Assembly: GCA_943371005.1 (NCBI GenBank)
Contig: CALRTB020000015.1
Span: 13,203 to 77,202 of the forward strand
DNA: 64,000 bases
Direction of reading: 5' to 3'
Origin: MRBY01 sp943371005
Lineage (GTDB): Bacteria > Cyanobacteriota > Cyanobacteriia > Cyanobacteriales > MRBY01
Position 1 is the first letter of the stretch. Each line of letters opens with the position of its first letter. Below are positions 36,077 to 45,558 of the stretch, piece by piece. The notes under the pieces are model-generated. The model saw only the letters and a list, made by a program, of their open reading frames with translations. It did not search any database and was not told the origin of the DNA. The position numbers and the translations under genes were made by a program.

Positions 36077-36955
36077 ATGAAACTGAATCAGGCAATGAAG
36101 ACGGTAATTGATGCGACCATTGCGAAGCAATACGAGCAACAAAGCACCTGTGACGTGTGGCAAAAAACAGTGATGCGTAAAGATGATGCCGCCCAGCGCT
36201 ATCACATCCTACGTCAGGGTAAAGCAGACTTTATGGCTGGAGAAGCAGGGCTGAGTCCATTACAGACGGTCATCCTATATTGTCGCCACTATATGCAGAT
36301 GCACCTAGCCAGTAGCCGCTACCTGTTTAAGCTATTCAGCATGGCAAAATCAACCGTTGACTACCCTTTACATACCGACGGGGTAACAATGATTGACTTC
36401 GGTTGTGGCCCCATGACCTCTGGTCTGGCCTTAGCTACTCATATCCAGGAGCTCCATCAGAAAAAAGCCACCATCAACTACATCGGCATCGACCACTCAG
36501 CCGCCATGCTGGAAATGGCAGCAGTCTTTAGCGATCGCCGAGAACTCTTTACCACTGCCTCTAATTTTCAGTTCCAGCAAAAGTGCCATCATGCAGAAGA
36601 GCTCATTGAAATGATCAATCACCTGGAAAAGGACGGCCCAAAATCCACCATCATCCTCAACTTTTCCTACCTATTTGCGAGTGAGACCTTAGACCACAAG
36701 CAGTTAGCCCATACCATTAATGGACTACTGAAATATTTCGGAGAAAGAAAGATTGTTTTTTTCTTTCAAAATCCCCCAGGAGATTACTTAAATAAAAAAT
36801 GGATTCTCTTCAAAGAAGAGTTAGCTTTTAATCTGGAAAGTACCACAAACCAGATTTTGGTACCTTACTACGAATATCAATTTTTCAAAACAAATAAAGT
36901 AGATGTGCCAAAACGAGCGATAAATCTATACTACGAAATCCTAAGAAATTACTAA
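36077..36955 (+). CDS. SAM-dependent methyltransferase, AlkB-linked
   Basis: The protein has 292 aa. Motif I reads MIDFGCGPMTSGLAL (about 105-119), the typical SAM-binding loop, and YIGIDHSAAMLEMA (about 138-151) is motif II. The N-terminal 85 residues are helical and lack a known domain. The substrate is unknown; small molecule, RNA or protein are all possible. A gene for an AlkB-like oxygenase begins 31 nt downstream on the same strand, so they are likely one operon. Confidence 0.8.
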   Translation: MKLNQAMKTVIDATIAKQYEQQSTCDVWQKTVMRKDDAAQRYHILRQGKADFMAGEAGLSPLQTVILYCRHYMQMHLASSRYLFKLFSMAKSTVDYPLHTDGVTMIDFGCGPMTSGLALATHIQELHQKKATINYIGIDHSAAMLEMAAVFSDRRELFTTASNFQFQQKCHHAEELIEMINHLEKDGPKSTIILNFSYLFASETLDHKQLAHTINGLLKYFGERKIVFFFQNPPGDYLNKKWILFKEELAFNLESTTNQILVPYYEYQFFKTNKVDVPKRAINLYYEILRNY

Positions 36956-36986
36956 ATCTAACAAATTTAAAATGGGGGATAACAAT

Positions 36987-37601
36987 ATGAATTCTAACTT
37001 TAATAATCAGCAATTAGAGTTGTTTGCATCGGTCACAATCAACGAGCCTCAAATACCAGGATTACAATATATCGAAGAATTTATTGATAAACAGATAGAA
37101 CAAGAACTTTTAAACCTAATCGATCGACAGAGATGGTTGATGGATTTAAAGCGTCGCGTCCAGCACTATGGGTATAAATATGATTATAGAACTAAGAAAA
37201 TTGATTATTCGATGTACCTGGGCATTCTACCTGATTGGTTATTTCCCATCATTGAGCAAATGGTTTCTTTAAACTTAATCTCTGAGCTTCCAGATCAGGC
37301 AATTGTGAATGAATATCTCCCTGGTCAAGGAATTACATCTCATGTTGACTGTAAGCCCTGTTTTACAGATACGATTATCTCTCTGAGTTTAAACTCACCC
37401 TGCGTGATGAATTTTGACTGTATTGTTAATAGTGAGCGGCAATCAAAATTACTCAAACCTAGAAGTTTAGTCATATTACAAGGAGAATCTCGATATCTCT
37501 GGAAACATGGCATTCCACCCCGTAAAAGTGACCAGTGGGAAAATCAGAAAATTATGCGCGATCGCCGCATATCCATCACCTTTAGGAAAGTGATTATTTA
37601 G
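36987..37601 (+). CDS. AlkB-like 2-oxoglutarate/Fe(II) oxygenase
   Basis: ATG 36987 has GGGGGA 6 nt upstream and gives 204 aa; ATG 36972 is less likely because the SD would lie inside the gene. The iron triad is visible: His119 and Asp121 (SHVDC) and His174 (WKHGI). The 2-oxoglutarate-binding arginines are in RRISITFR (Arg194 and Arg200). YLPGQGITSHVD resembles the ALKBH8/AlkB group, which acts on nucleic acids. It may reverse or build on methylation, perhaps with the neighbouring methyltransferase. Confidence 0.88.
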   Translation: MNSNFNNQQLELFASVTINEPQIPGLQYIEEFIDKQIEQELLNLIDRQRWLMDLKRRVQHYGYKYDYRTKKIDYSMYLGILPDWLFPIIEQMVSLNLISELPDQAIVNEYLPGQGITSHVDCKPCFTDTIISLSLNSPCVMNFDCIVNSERQSKLLKPRSLVILQGESRYLWKHGIPPRKSDQWENQKIMRDRRISITFRKVII

Positions 37602-37677
37602 AGCATATTTTCACTTAATATATCATTGATTTTTTCTGACGTTACGTTTCAAGTAATCCTTAATTATTTTTTTAGTC

Positions 37678-38874
37678 ATGCAAACACCAATTCCACCACT
37701 TCCTGAATATTATCCAGCGAAACTTGAGTTTCCTAATCCTGTGACTCATAAATCTATCCTCTCACAGCAGCAGATTGCTGATAAAGTTTTTTTTCTCCTT
37801 AAATGTGCCTTGATTTGTGATGCAAAAGATCTCCATGGCACAGCAATTGTGACCCAGGATTTGCAGCAACGAGCCCACTTAAATGCAAGCCTTATCACGA
37901 TTTCCAGTTTTGTGAATACCCTTGGCATTGCGCCATTTATTTTTCTTGCCCTGGGAGGTTTTGGGCTTTTTTTATCCCCAGTAGCAGCCATGGTTGTCTT
38001 GGGAGGAATTAATGCAGCATCCAATCACTGTGGAGCGATCGCCGCGAGACATGCCCCTGGTTATCGGGTGCATGCGTGGCATGGTCTAGGAGGATTTTTG
38101 ATGATTAATGCTCTTTTGACCGTGTTTACGGGGCCGGGTATTGTGATGTTCACGAATCAACCTGCTGTGAGGCAAACATTAGCTGAAGCGGTCATTCACG
38201 AACAACGGGAACGATTAGACGTTCTCAAGCAACCTGCTGAACTGGATGAACTTAAGGCTGAGATTAATGAATCTAAAGCACTCCTGCAGCAAATTGTCGC
38301 GAAGGAAGGGGAAGTTGCTTCCCGGAATAATCCTGAATGGCAACGGCTCCAGCTCAGCCTTTATGGCTCCTATGAAGAACGAAATACTGATTGGACGACG
38401 GTAAAAACCCCTAATTTGCCCCTGACCCAAAAGCTTGAACGCCTTGAAACAGAAAATGTGGCTGCTTATGAGGCCGCCAGTACCACATTAGATGAAGCCC
38501 TAAGCCGACGCATTGAATACGGGGATGATGTGCAGTTTCTCCAGGCAGAAATGCCCCGACACTTTGAAAGCAAGTTTCAGCCTGATCACAACCTGAAATC
38601 TCCCACTGACGGAGTGGCGATCGCCACTCAATTATTTATCAATGATTTCAAAATGGGTCGTTTTGAACAACTGGCCTTTCCAATGTTGATGGCGGGAATT
38701 TCCGTTGTTTTGAGTGCTACGGCCTGCCTGTTGACCTATAGTTTTGCCCGGAGCCCCGCTGTCCAGGATAGCTTTGACCCCAAGAAAAAGGCTTTAGTCC
38801 AAAAGGCTGTGCATATCCTTCGCCAGCGTCATTACCAGGCTCAAGGAGCTAAGGAGGACATCCGTGATCAGTAA
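37678..38874 (+). CDS. Membrane protein with central coiled coil (cassette copy 2, gene 1)
   Basis: This 398-aa paralogue of the protein at 438-1619 has colinear membrane segments and coiled coil, and identical phrases such as TGPGIVMFTN, NLPLTQKLERLE and FEQLAFPMLMAGIS. DNA of the two copies is visibly diverged, mostly at third codon positions, so the duplication is old and both are under selection. It overlaps the next gene by 11 nt. Confidence 0.8.
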   Translation: MQTPIPPLPEYYPAKLEFPNPVTHKSILSQQQIADKVFFLLKCALICDAKDLHGTAIVTQDLQQRAHLNASLITISSFVNTLGIAPFIFLALGGFGLFLSPVAAMVVLGGINAASNHCGAIAARHAPGYRVHAWHGLGGFLMINALLTVFTGPGIVMFTNQPAVRQTLAEAVIHEQRERLDVLKQPAELDELKAEINESKALLQQIVAKEGEVASRNNPEWQRLQLSLYGSYEERNTDWTTVKTPNLPLTQKLERLETENVAAYEAASTTLDEALSRRIEYGDDVQFLQAEMPRHFESKFQPDHNLKSPTDGVAIATQLFINDFKMGRFEQLAFPMLMAGISVVLSATACLLTYSFARSPAVQDSFDPKKKALVQKAVHILRQRHYQAQGAKEDIRDQ

Positions 38875-39739
38875 CTATCCGACTCAATCTTGGTATGGGC
38901 CAGACCTTGCGACCCTCGATCACATTGAAGCCACTGGTGAAGTCTATCATTCCTGGGAAGTGATGGAATTAATTCAAGTGCTTGAACAACAAGCTCAGGA
39001 GGAGCTGGAAGCCCGCGATCGCCAAAAACGAGAACAGCAGGCCCAAGAGGAACTTGAAGCGCTGGAACAGCAAAAACATCTCCAGCAAAAATTAGCTGAA
39101 CTAGAAGAACTTCAATCCCAAAAACAAGACCAGCAAGTCCCAGAAGAGTTTGAGCTACAAAGCTTAGATACACATAGCGATGATGCTGTCCCTGGGGCTG
39201 TCGATTCGGTGATGGTTGCGGCCTATGAAGAAGAGCTGATGTCTTTAGGAATACAACTCAAGCGGCATTGCCAAGATCTATCCCAAGCCTTGACCCCCAC
39301 CACAGAAACCCCAGTAGTGCAACTCTTTAGTACTCCAGCAGAGGTTCAAAATCACATTGACCAAATTCATCAAATTATTATGCCACTGCTGAATTTAACC
39401 TACAAATATCAAGAATTTCTTGTGGCAACAGATCGTCGGGATAGCATTACCCATTTTTACTATCAGCGGGGGCTAACCTATTGTGCCAACTACCTCGCCC
39501 AGCGGGCTACCCTAACTACCTTGACTGCGGAATTTAAAACAGCATTCCGGCCGGCGATCGCCCTAGAACGAATTTATCGTTATCTCGATCAACTACCTAG
39601 TCTCTACCATTCTCTGGCAAATCGACTACTGCAAACACTCTGGGCGCAGGTACCTGAGGCAGATTTGTCCCCTGAAGTTTTGACTCCAGAATATCTACCT
39701 GAAGAGGCAGTAAAAACCCATGAAATCTATGATTCGTAG
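38864..39739 (+). CDS. Helical protein with Gln/Glu-rich coiled-coil insert (cassette copy 2, gene 2)
   Basis: A GTG start inside the preceding gene gives 291 aa. It matches the protein at 1624-2322 at both ends (LDHIEATGEV; RIYRYLDQLPSLYH). It also carries an extra insert of about 55 residues (about 43-98) made of near-repeats such as QQAQEELEA, a likely coiled coil that grew by internal duplication. It overlaps the pentapeptide-repeat gene by 20 nt, so all three genes are coupled. Confidence 0.78.
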   Translation: MISNYPTQSWYGPDLATLDHIEATGEVYHSWEVMELIQVLEQQAQEELEARDRQKREQQAQEELEALEQQKHLQQKLAELEELQSQKQDQQVPEEFELQSLDTHSDDAVPGAVDSVMVAAYEEELMSLGIQLKRHCQDLSQALTPTTETPVVQLFSTPAEVQNHIDQIHQIIMPLLNLTYKYQEFLVATDRRDSITHFYYQRGLTYCANYLAQRATLTTLTAEFKTAFRPAIALERIYRYLDQLPSLYHSLANRLLQTLWAQVPEADLSPEVLTPEYLPEEAVKTHEIYDS

Positions 39740-40895
39740 CATTATTCAAAACCTCGACACCCTCATTTTTTGGCATCATACGGCTCCTTTTCGCCCTACT
39801 TTTTCCAAGGAGCGTCTCAATGATGCTCAGTTTCAACAAGCAATCCAAAGCGATCGTCGTGACTTCAGTCGAGTGGTATTTGTAGGAGTAGACTTCAGCC
39901 AATATTCTCTCCAGGGATTTGTGTTTTACCAAGCCGATTTTCGTTTATCTAACTTATCTGCTCCTGGTATTAACCTAGCTGGAGCAGAATTAACCGGTGC
40001 TTTTCTCCAAAATATGAACCTAACTGGAGCAAATCTCGAAAATGCGGTTCTATGCCATGCAAACCTTGAAGGCGCTAACCTCTCCAATTGCAACCTCAAA
40101 GATGCCAACTTGAGTAGAGCAAACCTAACCAATGCTCTGTTAAATCAGGCTCAATTGACCGGAGCGACGCTAGTGCGAGCCAAAGCCCAAGCCGCTAATC
40201 TTAAAGAAATTCAAGGGGAGGGGCTCAACGCCCATCAGGCTGATTTGCGTGGTGCCAACCTCAGCGAAAGTATTCTCAATGGTGCAGTTCTAACCCGAGC
40301 CCAGTTAGACGGAGCCAATATTGCTCATAGCGAATTGCGGAGCAGTAACCTTGCTGGGATTCAAGCTCCTCAGCTTAATGGAGTTGGTTGCGATCTATCC
40401 GCAGCAGCATTACAAAAGGCAAATCTCCAAGGCGCAAATCTCCAGGATGCGATTGTGCAACGTACCATGTTGCAGCAGTCAAATTTGGCGGGGATTCAGT
40501 GGGCGCGAGCAGATCTGGCCTATGCTACTTTGAGCGGCGCCAATCTCAGTGATAGTGTTTTTGATAATGCCAACTTGGAAGGAGTTAACTTAGCAAAAGC
40601 TGTGTTGAACGAAAGTAATTTAAACCATGCCTATTGCGCAGGCATTAATGCTGCACGAGCGAATTTAACAGGGAGTAACCTTGCCAATGCTGACCTCCGC
40701 AATGCGAATCTCCAGGGGGCCGATCTGAGTGGTGCTAACTGTGCCTGGGCTGATTTACGGGGAGCAAATTTATTAGGCATCAAAAGTGCTGGCTTGAGTC
40801 TGGAAAATGCTGATCTAACCGAGGCCAGCGTTTCTGGATTAGACAGCATCGGCGCTACGACCTGGCTTCCCAAGGAACATGCTATGCGGCGCTGA
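39720..40895 (+). CDS. Pentapeptide-repeat protein (cassette copy 2, gene 3)
   Basis: This 391-aa paralogue of 2327-3508 has the same non-repeat head (FWHHTAPFRPTFSKERL) and the same long run of A(N/D)LxX units, for example ANLEGANLSNCNLKDANL. The repeat count is conserved between copies, which suggests that helix length matters. Predicted to be a rigid beta-helix, perhaps displayed by the membrane partner. Confidence 0.9.
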   Translation: MKSMIRSIIQNLDTLIFWHHTAPFRPTFSKERLNDAQFQQAIQSDRRDFSRVVFVGVDFSQYSLQGFVFYQADFRLSNLSAPGINLAGAELTGAFLQNMNLTGANLENAVLCHANLEGANLSNCNLKDANLSRANLTNALLNQAQLTGATLVRAKAQAANLKEIQGEGLNAHQADLRGANLSESILNGAVLTRAQLDGANIAHSELRSSNLAGIQAPQLNGVGCDLSAAALQKANLQGANLQDAIVQRTMLQQSNLAGIQWARADLAYATLSGANLSDSVFDNANLEGVNLAKAVLNESNLNHAYCAGINAARANLTGSNLANADLRNANLQGADLSGANCAWADLRGANLLGIKSAGLSLENADLTEASVSGLDSIGATTWLPKEHAMRR

Positions 40896-41132
40896 TAACT
40901 GAAAAGGTCATGGGTTTTCGAGATTGGGAATTGACTATCACAAGGTTTAATGGAAAGTGTAAGTTTCAGATAGATCCAAGCAAAAGCTTAACCGAAATTA
41001 CTTAGTATTTGCCCTGTTAATGCTTGGTCTGAACATACTTTACCGGAACAAAAACAACGCCCCATACCAGAAGATCAATAGCTCGTCGATTAGAACTTAA
41101 TCATTTTTTCTTAGTTTTATTTTTAATTAGCC

Positions 41133-41540
41133 ATGAATGATAAACGCCAACAACTCCAAGAACTACAGATACTACGGGACGAAAACTTAATTAGTGACGA
41201 AGAATATTCTAAACTCAGACAAGATATTCTTTCTGGCAATAGTCTTCAACCTCAAACTTCCCTAGAAAAGTTAGCCCAGAAAAAGATTTGGGTAGTGGTT
41301 TTATGGGCGCTATTTATTCCTCTGGGGGCTTACGTTTACACTCGTCGCTGGAAAGCATTTTGGGTTACCTTTGCCTGTTTAGGCACATTGGGATTTGTGA
41401 TTGGCGCAGGCAGTGAAGATCCAGAAGAAGCTTTTGCTAATGCCTTTGCTGTTGGTTCTGTAGTCACACCATTGGTGGTCGGCATTGATAACGGTATGGC
41501 GATTAGTCGCGCTCGGGAAAATAAACCGGATTGGAGCTAA
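41133..41540 (+). CDS. SHOCT-type small membrane protein
   Basis: The protein has 135 aa. Its N-terminus (QQLQELQILRDENLISDEEYSKLRQDIL, residues about 5-33) matches the short C-terminal-type SHOCT motif often linked to membrane proteins. Two or three hydrophobic segments follow (about 50-70, 72-95 and 100-120). Function is unknown. The 237 bp before it hold no clear gene. Confidence 0.65.
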   Translation: MNDKRQQLQELQILRDENLISDEEYSKLRQDILSGNSLQPQTSLEKLAQKKIWVVVLWALFIPLGAYVYTRRWKAFWVTFACLGTLGFVIGAGSEDPEEAFANAFAVGSVVTPLVVGIDNGMAISRARENKPDWS

Positions 41541-41609
41541 ACCAAACTATGCTCGACTGACTTGGGAGTCTTTCGGGTGAAATGAATTTTATGAATATGA
41601 TCGAGGTCA

Positions 41610-43992
41610 ATGGAAATGCGACAAATACAGTTGACGCGCCAAGCTATTCAAGATTTACGTAATTTACAAGGCACCGGCTCCCTGAAGGTACCCGAACGCC
41701 TATTTGATCGACTTGCAGAGACGCCTGAGAACGATAGATTTGTTCATACCATATCTCTTTCTGGTAGAGGTTTTGCAGACCTCTGGCGATCGCGCCTTGA
41801 TCTAGGGGGTGGTAGTTCTCTGCGGTTGATTTGGATTTTAAATCAAGAGGATGGTTCGATCCGGATTCTGTATGCCGCGCAGCGTAACGATGATACCTAT
41901 GACATTGATATTAAAGCACTGCCTCGAGAACCCGCCTACACTTGGAATGGAGAAAAGGACATCGCTTGGTCTTTCTTTCTAAACGGAGGCTATAATTACA
42001 GCCCGGTGATGACCCAAGCCCAAAAATTGACGAGCGATCAAATTGGTCAACATACAGCAGTGAGCCACTATGGAGAAAATCCACGGATTGGTTTCTTCGC
42101 CCATATTACCCAAAGTCCCCCAGGCACAGGAAAAACGGTCACTGCCGCACTACGGGCCTGCGATCTATACAAAATGGGCTGGAATGTCCTTTTTCTTTTG
42201 CCCCAGAGCTTACTCGAAGAGGTTAAAGAATTCCATTGCCTGCAATCTATTCCTTCGGATATGTCCCAGGGATTTTTCATATGGCACGTTTCAAGACTGG
42301 GTCAAACATGCCTCTCCAGAGAGCGAATCCTCGATGTTATCCCCGGATGAGGAGCTAAAAATCCTTCAAGATCTAGCCCAAAGGGCTGAACAGTCCCAAG
42401 CTGGCCTGAATTTTCAGGGCATCAGACAAAGAGATCTGATCCTTTATCAATCTTTTGTTCTAAAACCGGACTCGGATCAAACCAAAAATACGGTCTACCA
42501 AGAAAATGCTGATCGAATCGAGGTACTCAAACGAATTTCTCCGGAATGGTGGCACCAGGCATTCAAAGACATAAATAAATTGTCTCGTTCAGAGATTGCC
42601 GATTTGCTCTGCAAAGAATGGGATGAAACTCCGGTCACTCTCCTATCTCAGGATAGAGTCGGTATGACGGTGATTATTGATGAGTCCCAAGATTATCTAT
42701 TGAGTGAATTAGAGGCGATTAAAAAGCTTTGTCGCGGTTGGCAGGAAGCCGGTCAGCCGACCTATCTGTGGTTGCTGGGTGATCTCAATCAGAGAATTAT
42801 GCCAGTTGATTTTGATTGGGGTGCCTTGGAACTGGTTAATGTGCAGGAACCTGATTGGAAGTGTTTCCGCAATTCAAAACGCATCCTTGAATTTAGCAAC
42901 TTATTCTTGGCACCAGCGTCAGAAAATGCGAGGCAAAATAAGGCGCGTTGTCCCTATCAACCGACTGAGGCTGACTATGCCTACAAAACAGGAGAGAAGG
43001 TAAAGCTGATCAAGTACCCATCTCCATTGGAGGCAGAAGTTTTTTTGGAAAAACTCTGTCAGTCTTTGGGGCGAAAAATCAAGGCTATTGAAGCAAGCAA
43101 ATCATTGATCTATAAACTCGTTAGTCGGGTTAAGGTTTTATATGCTGAAACCTATCAATCGAAATATAACGACCAATTAGAATTTCTCAATGTCCATGAG
43201 GTGAAGGGACGGGAATTTGATACGTCTGTGGTTTTCAATGCTTTTAAAACGACCACGCCGGAACCGACCTCAGAGGACTGGTGGCAATGGTATACGCTTT
43301 TGACTAGAACCCGTTCTCGGCTCGTGATTGTCATCACTGAAGCACAATATCAACTCCTCCAGCGTTATCTACCGAATTTATCATCGGTCTGTGAGCTGAT
43401 TGATTATAAAAATGAGCCAGCTATTGATAATTTAATCCACTGGCTACAAGCAGAAGATGACGAATTGATTCTTGCTTTGCAGAAAAAAAATATCATTCGT
43501 CAATATATTCTCGATGCTTTGCAATTGGAGTCGTTGCTGATTTATCGGGATATGTATGAAGTCCTGGATCAAATTAACTTTAAGGGGGAAGAACGCAGCC
43601 TCCTTGAGCGGGAGATGATTCTATGCCTCCAGCAACGGTCCTTGGAGGAGCTCAAGGTGAAATTAGCACTTTTGGATGCAGAGAAAGCGAATCCTCTACT
43701 CCAAAGCCTTGTTCTCCGGGCGATGGGACATTACTGGGATGGGGCACGTAGGATAACAAGCCTCAAACAGACTCATTCAGCTGAATATGACAGGGTTATG
43801 GAGGCGATCGCCCATGATCTTGAGGCCGTTAATCTATTTGTTGAAGCGGCAAGATTCAGATTTCAAATGCAGCAGATTCCCTATCCGAAGCATTTGCCCC
43901 TGCCGGAGATTGCTCAAGCCGAAGGCAATCTGATCACAGCTTTAGTGAAGATCCTTAAATCCCAAGACAACGTTTATACAAAAGGAAGTTGA
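41610..43992 (+). pseudogene. RelE-like/P-loop DNA helicase gene with a frameshift
   Basis: Residues 1-95 resemble a RelE-type fold. Walker A follows (SPPGTGKT, 169-176). The frame then ends early at 42350. The remainder is encoded one frame over, from about 42278 to 43992: MTVIIDESQDYLL is Walker B, LLGDLNQRI and VHEVKGREFDTSVVFNA follow as in UvrD/Rep helicases. Removing one T from the T5 run at 42273-42277 joins them (MSQGFSYGTFQDWVKH). It may be a real null allele, a phase-variable site, or a sequence error. The downstream gene at 44000 starts 8 nt after the stop. Confidence 0.75.
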
Positions 43993-43999
43993 CCTCATT

Positions 44000-44827
44000 A
44001 TGAATCATCAAAATACGGAACATAATCATCCAGCGGTTCTCAGTGATAACGATACGTTAGTGGCATTGGGTGAACTGGGAAAAATGTTGAACCAGGCGAT
44101 CGCTAAGGCTGAAAATTTATTAGAGGCAGCTTGGGATCGGGATGAGATTCAACAGGTAACCACAGAAATAGCCGCCGCACGACAGACCCTAAAATCAGCC
44201 AATGAGGCTTTGCATGAGCACCAAGAGCGCGGTCAAAATCGCTTACAGGAACTCAGCTTTGGAACAGCCGAAGCCCAGGCCGTATTTCAGAAACTCAAAG
44301 AAATTATTAACCATGCAGAAAAGACCCACTCCCAACTAGAATCGCAAAAAGAAAAAGGCGATCGCTATCTTGAATCCCTCAATACTTTGACGCAAAAACA
44401 GCGAGAGTACAAGGTTGATTTTGCCAAAACAAATCAAACATTAGAGGCCGCAGAAAATCTGATTTCGGCGCTAGATCATAAATATGAGGCACTAGTTGAT
44501 GTCGAAGCCCACATTCTTGAATTATTAAAATGCCTCGATGGTTACCAGTCTATTCAAGAGTTGATTTTGTCTATTCAGGCGGCGACGGAAAAACTACAAG
44601 CAGAACAAATAATGGCTAGGGATGTTATTAAGCAAATGGCCAGCCTCCAGGAACAGTTTGATCACCTAATCCAGACCCAAAGCCTTAATGACCAAGAATA
44701 TCAAATGCAGATAGAAAGTCTTAATGAGCAGGTGCAGTATCTCATCCAGGCCCAACGCTCCCCCTGGTGGTGGCCTGGTAACTGGTGGTGGAAAAGAAGA
44801 GCTACTTTTACGCCAAAACGTTTTTGA
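44000..44827 (+). CDS. Coiled-coil protein with Trp-rich C-terminus
   Basis: The protein has 275 aa, nearly all helical and charged (about 20-250), with long heptad stretches. It ends with WWWPGNWWWKRR, which could insert into the membrane interface or bind a partner. No family was recognised. It forms an operon with the RelE-like helicase, 8 nt upstream, and so is likely its structural partner. Confidence 0.65.
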   Translation: MNHQNTEHNHPAVLSDNDTLVALGELGKMLNQAIAKAENLLEAAWDRDEIQQVTTEIAAARQTLKSANEALHEHQERGQNRLQELSFGTAEAQAVFQKLKEIINHAEKTHSQLESQKEKGDRYLESLNTLTQKQREYKVDFAKTNQTLEAAENLISALDHKYEALVDVEAHILELLKCLDGYQSIQELILSIQAATEKLQAEQIMARDVIKQMASLQEQFDHLIQTQSLNDQEYQMQIESLNEQVQYLIQAQRSPWWWPGNWWWKRRATFTPKRF

Positions 44828-44938
44828 AGCGTCAACCTAGACCAAATTCTGGATGGGGTGCTGCAGCAAGAATTTTTGAGGAGGGAGAGAGAACGAAATA
44901 ATTGGTTTTATGCTCTTTCTCCCTATCTGTCAGGGGTT

Positions 44939-45394
44939 TTACACAAAAATGAGACGACAACTCTTCTGTTGAAGGTCAATTTCTCTGTAAAGGAAATCAA
45001 CCCATTGGTTTTGGCTAGGGAAGTGCTTTGGATCTAGGCATAGTACCCAGTAAGCTTGAATCCCTAATTGGCGACGCACCTGAAAATAGGCGGCTTGATT
45101 AGCTTTGTTCAAAGTTTTGTAAGCTTGGAACTCATTGGGTACTAGACATACACCGACCCGGATCTTTTCGCCCATCTGATTTTCCAGACAGAGAACCGCA
45201 TCAATTTTAAGCAGATCCCAGAGAGTATGAGGGTCTTCTGTATCCTGACGCTTGGCGATCGCCTGAGCCAGTTCTCTGCCGAGATGAGTCTCGACTAAGT
45301 CACTCACTTTGGGGAAGGCGAGATCAGGATGTGAATTGTCTAAAACTTGGAGACGGGAAGCGATGGCGCGGAACTGGAGATTTAGTAGAGACAT
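44939..45394 (-). CDS. Hypothetical protein, possible nuclease fold
   Basis: The protein has 151 aa. KIDAVLCLENQ followed by VGVCLVPNEFQAYK is weakly reminiscent of PD-(D/E)xK nucleases, but the order of acids is not convincing. It is the last gene of the minus-strand island, 164 bp after the PLD-SNF2 helicase gene. No function is assigned. Confidence 0.45.
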   Translation of the reverse strand: MSLLNLQFRAIASRLQVLDNSHPDLAFPKVSDLVETHLGRELAQAIAKRQDTEDPHTLWDLLKIDAVLCLENQMGEKIRVGVCLVPNEFQAYKTLNKANQAAYFQVRRQLGIQAYWVLCLDPKHFPSQNQWVDFLYREIDLQQKSCRLIFV

Positions 45395-45558
45395 ACTGGT
45401 TTTTCCTCTTTTTTAGTTACAGACAGATACAAGAAGACCTTGCGATCTGTGCAGTTTCTAAAGGAAAAACAGTTTTTTTCTAGCTCATCTACTAAATCAG
45501 TGGTTTGAATGACGAGATAACCACGTGTGGGTAATATAGCACGAGTGATAAGTCATTT

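Noticed and set aside
42070..42290. Start of the 640-aa helicase frame at ATG 42070
   Set aside because: The region overlaps the well-supported Walker A frame; the residues encoded before about 42278 do not resemble a helicase. The frameshift explanation fits better.
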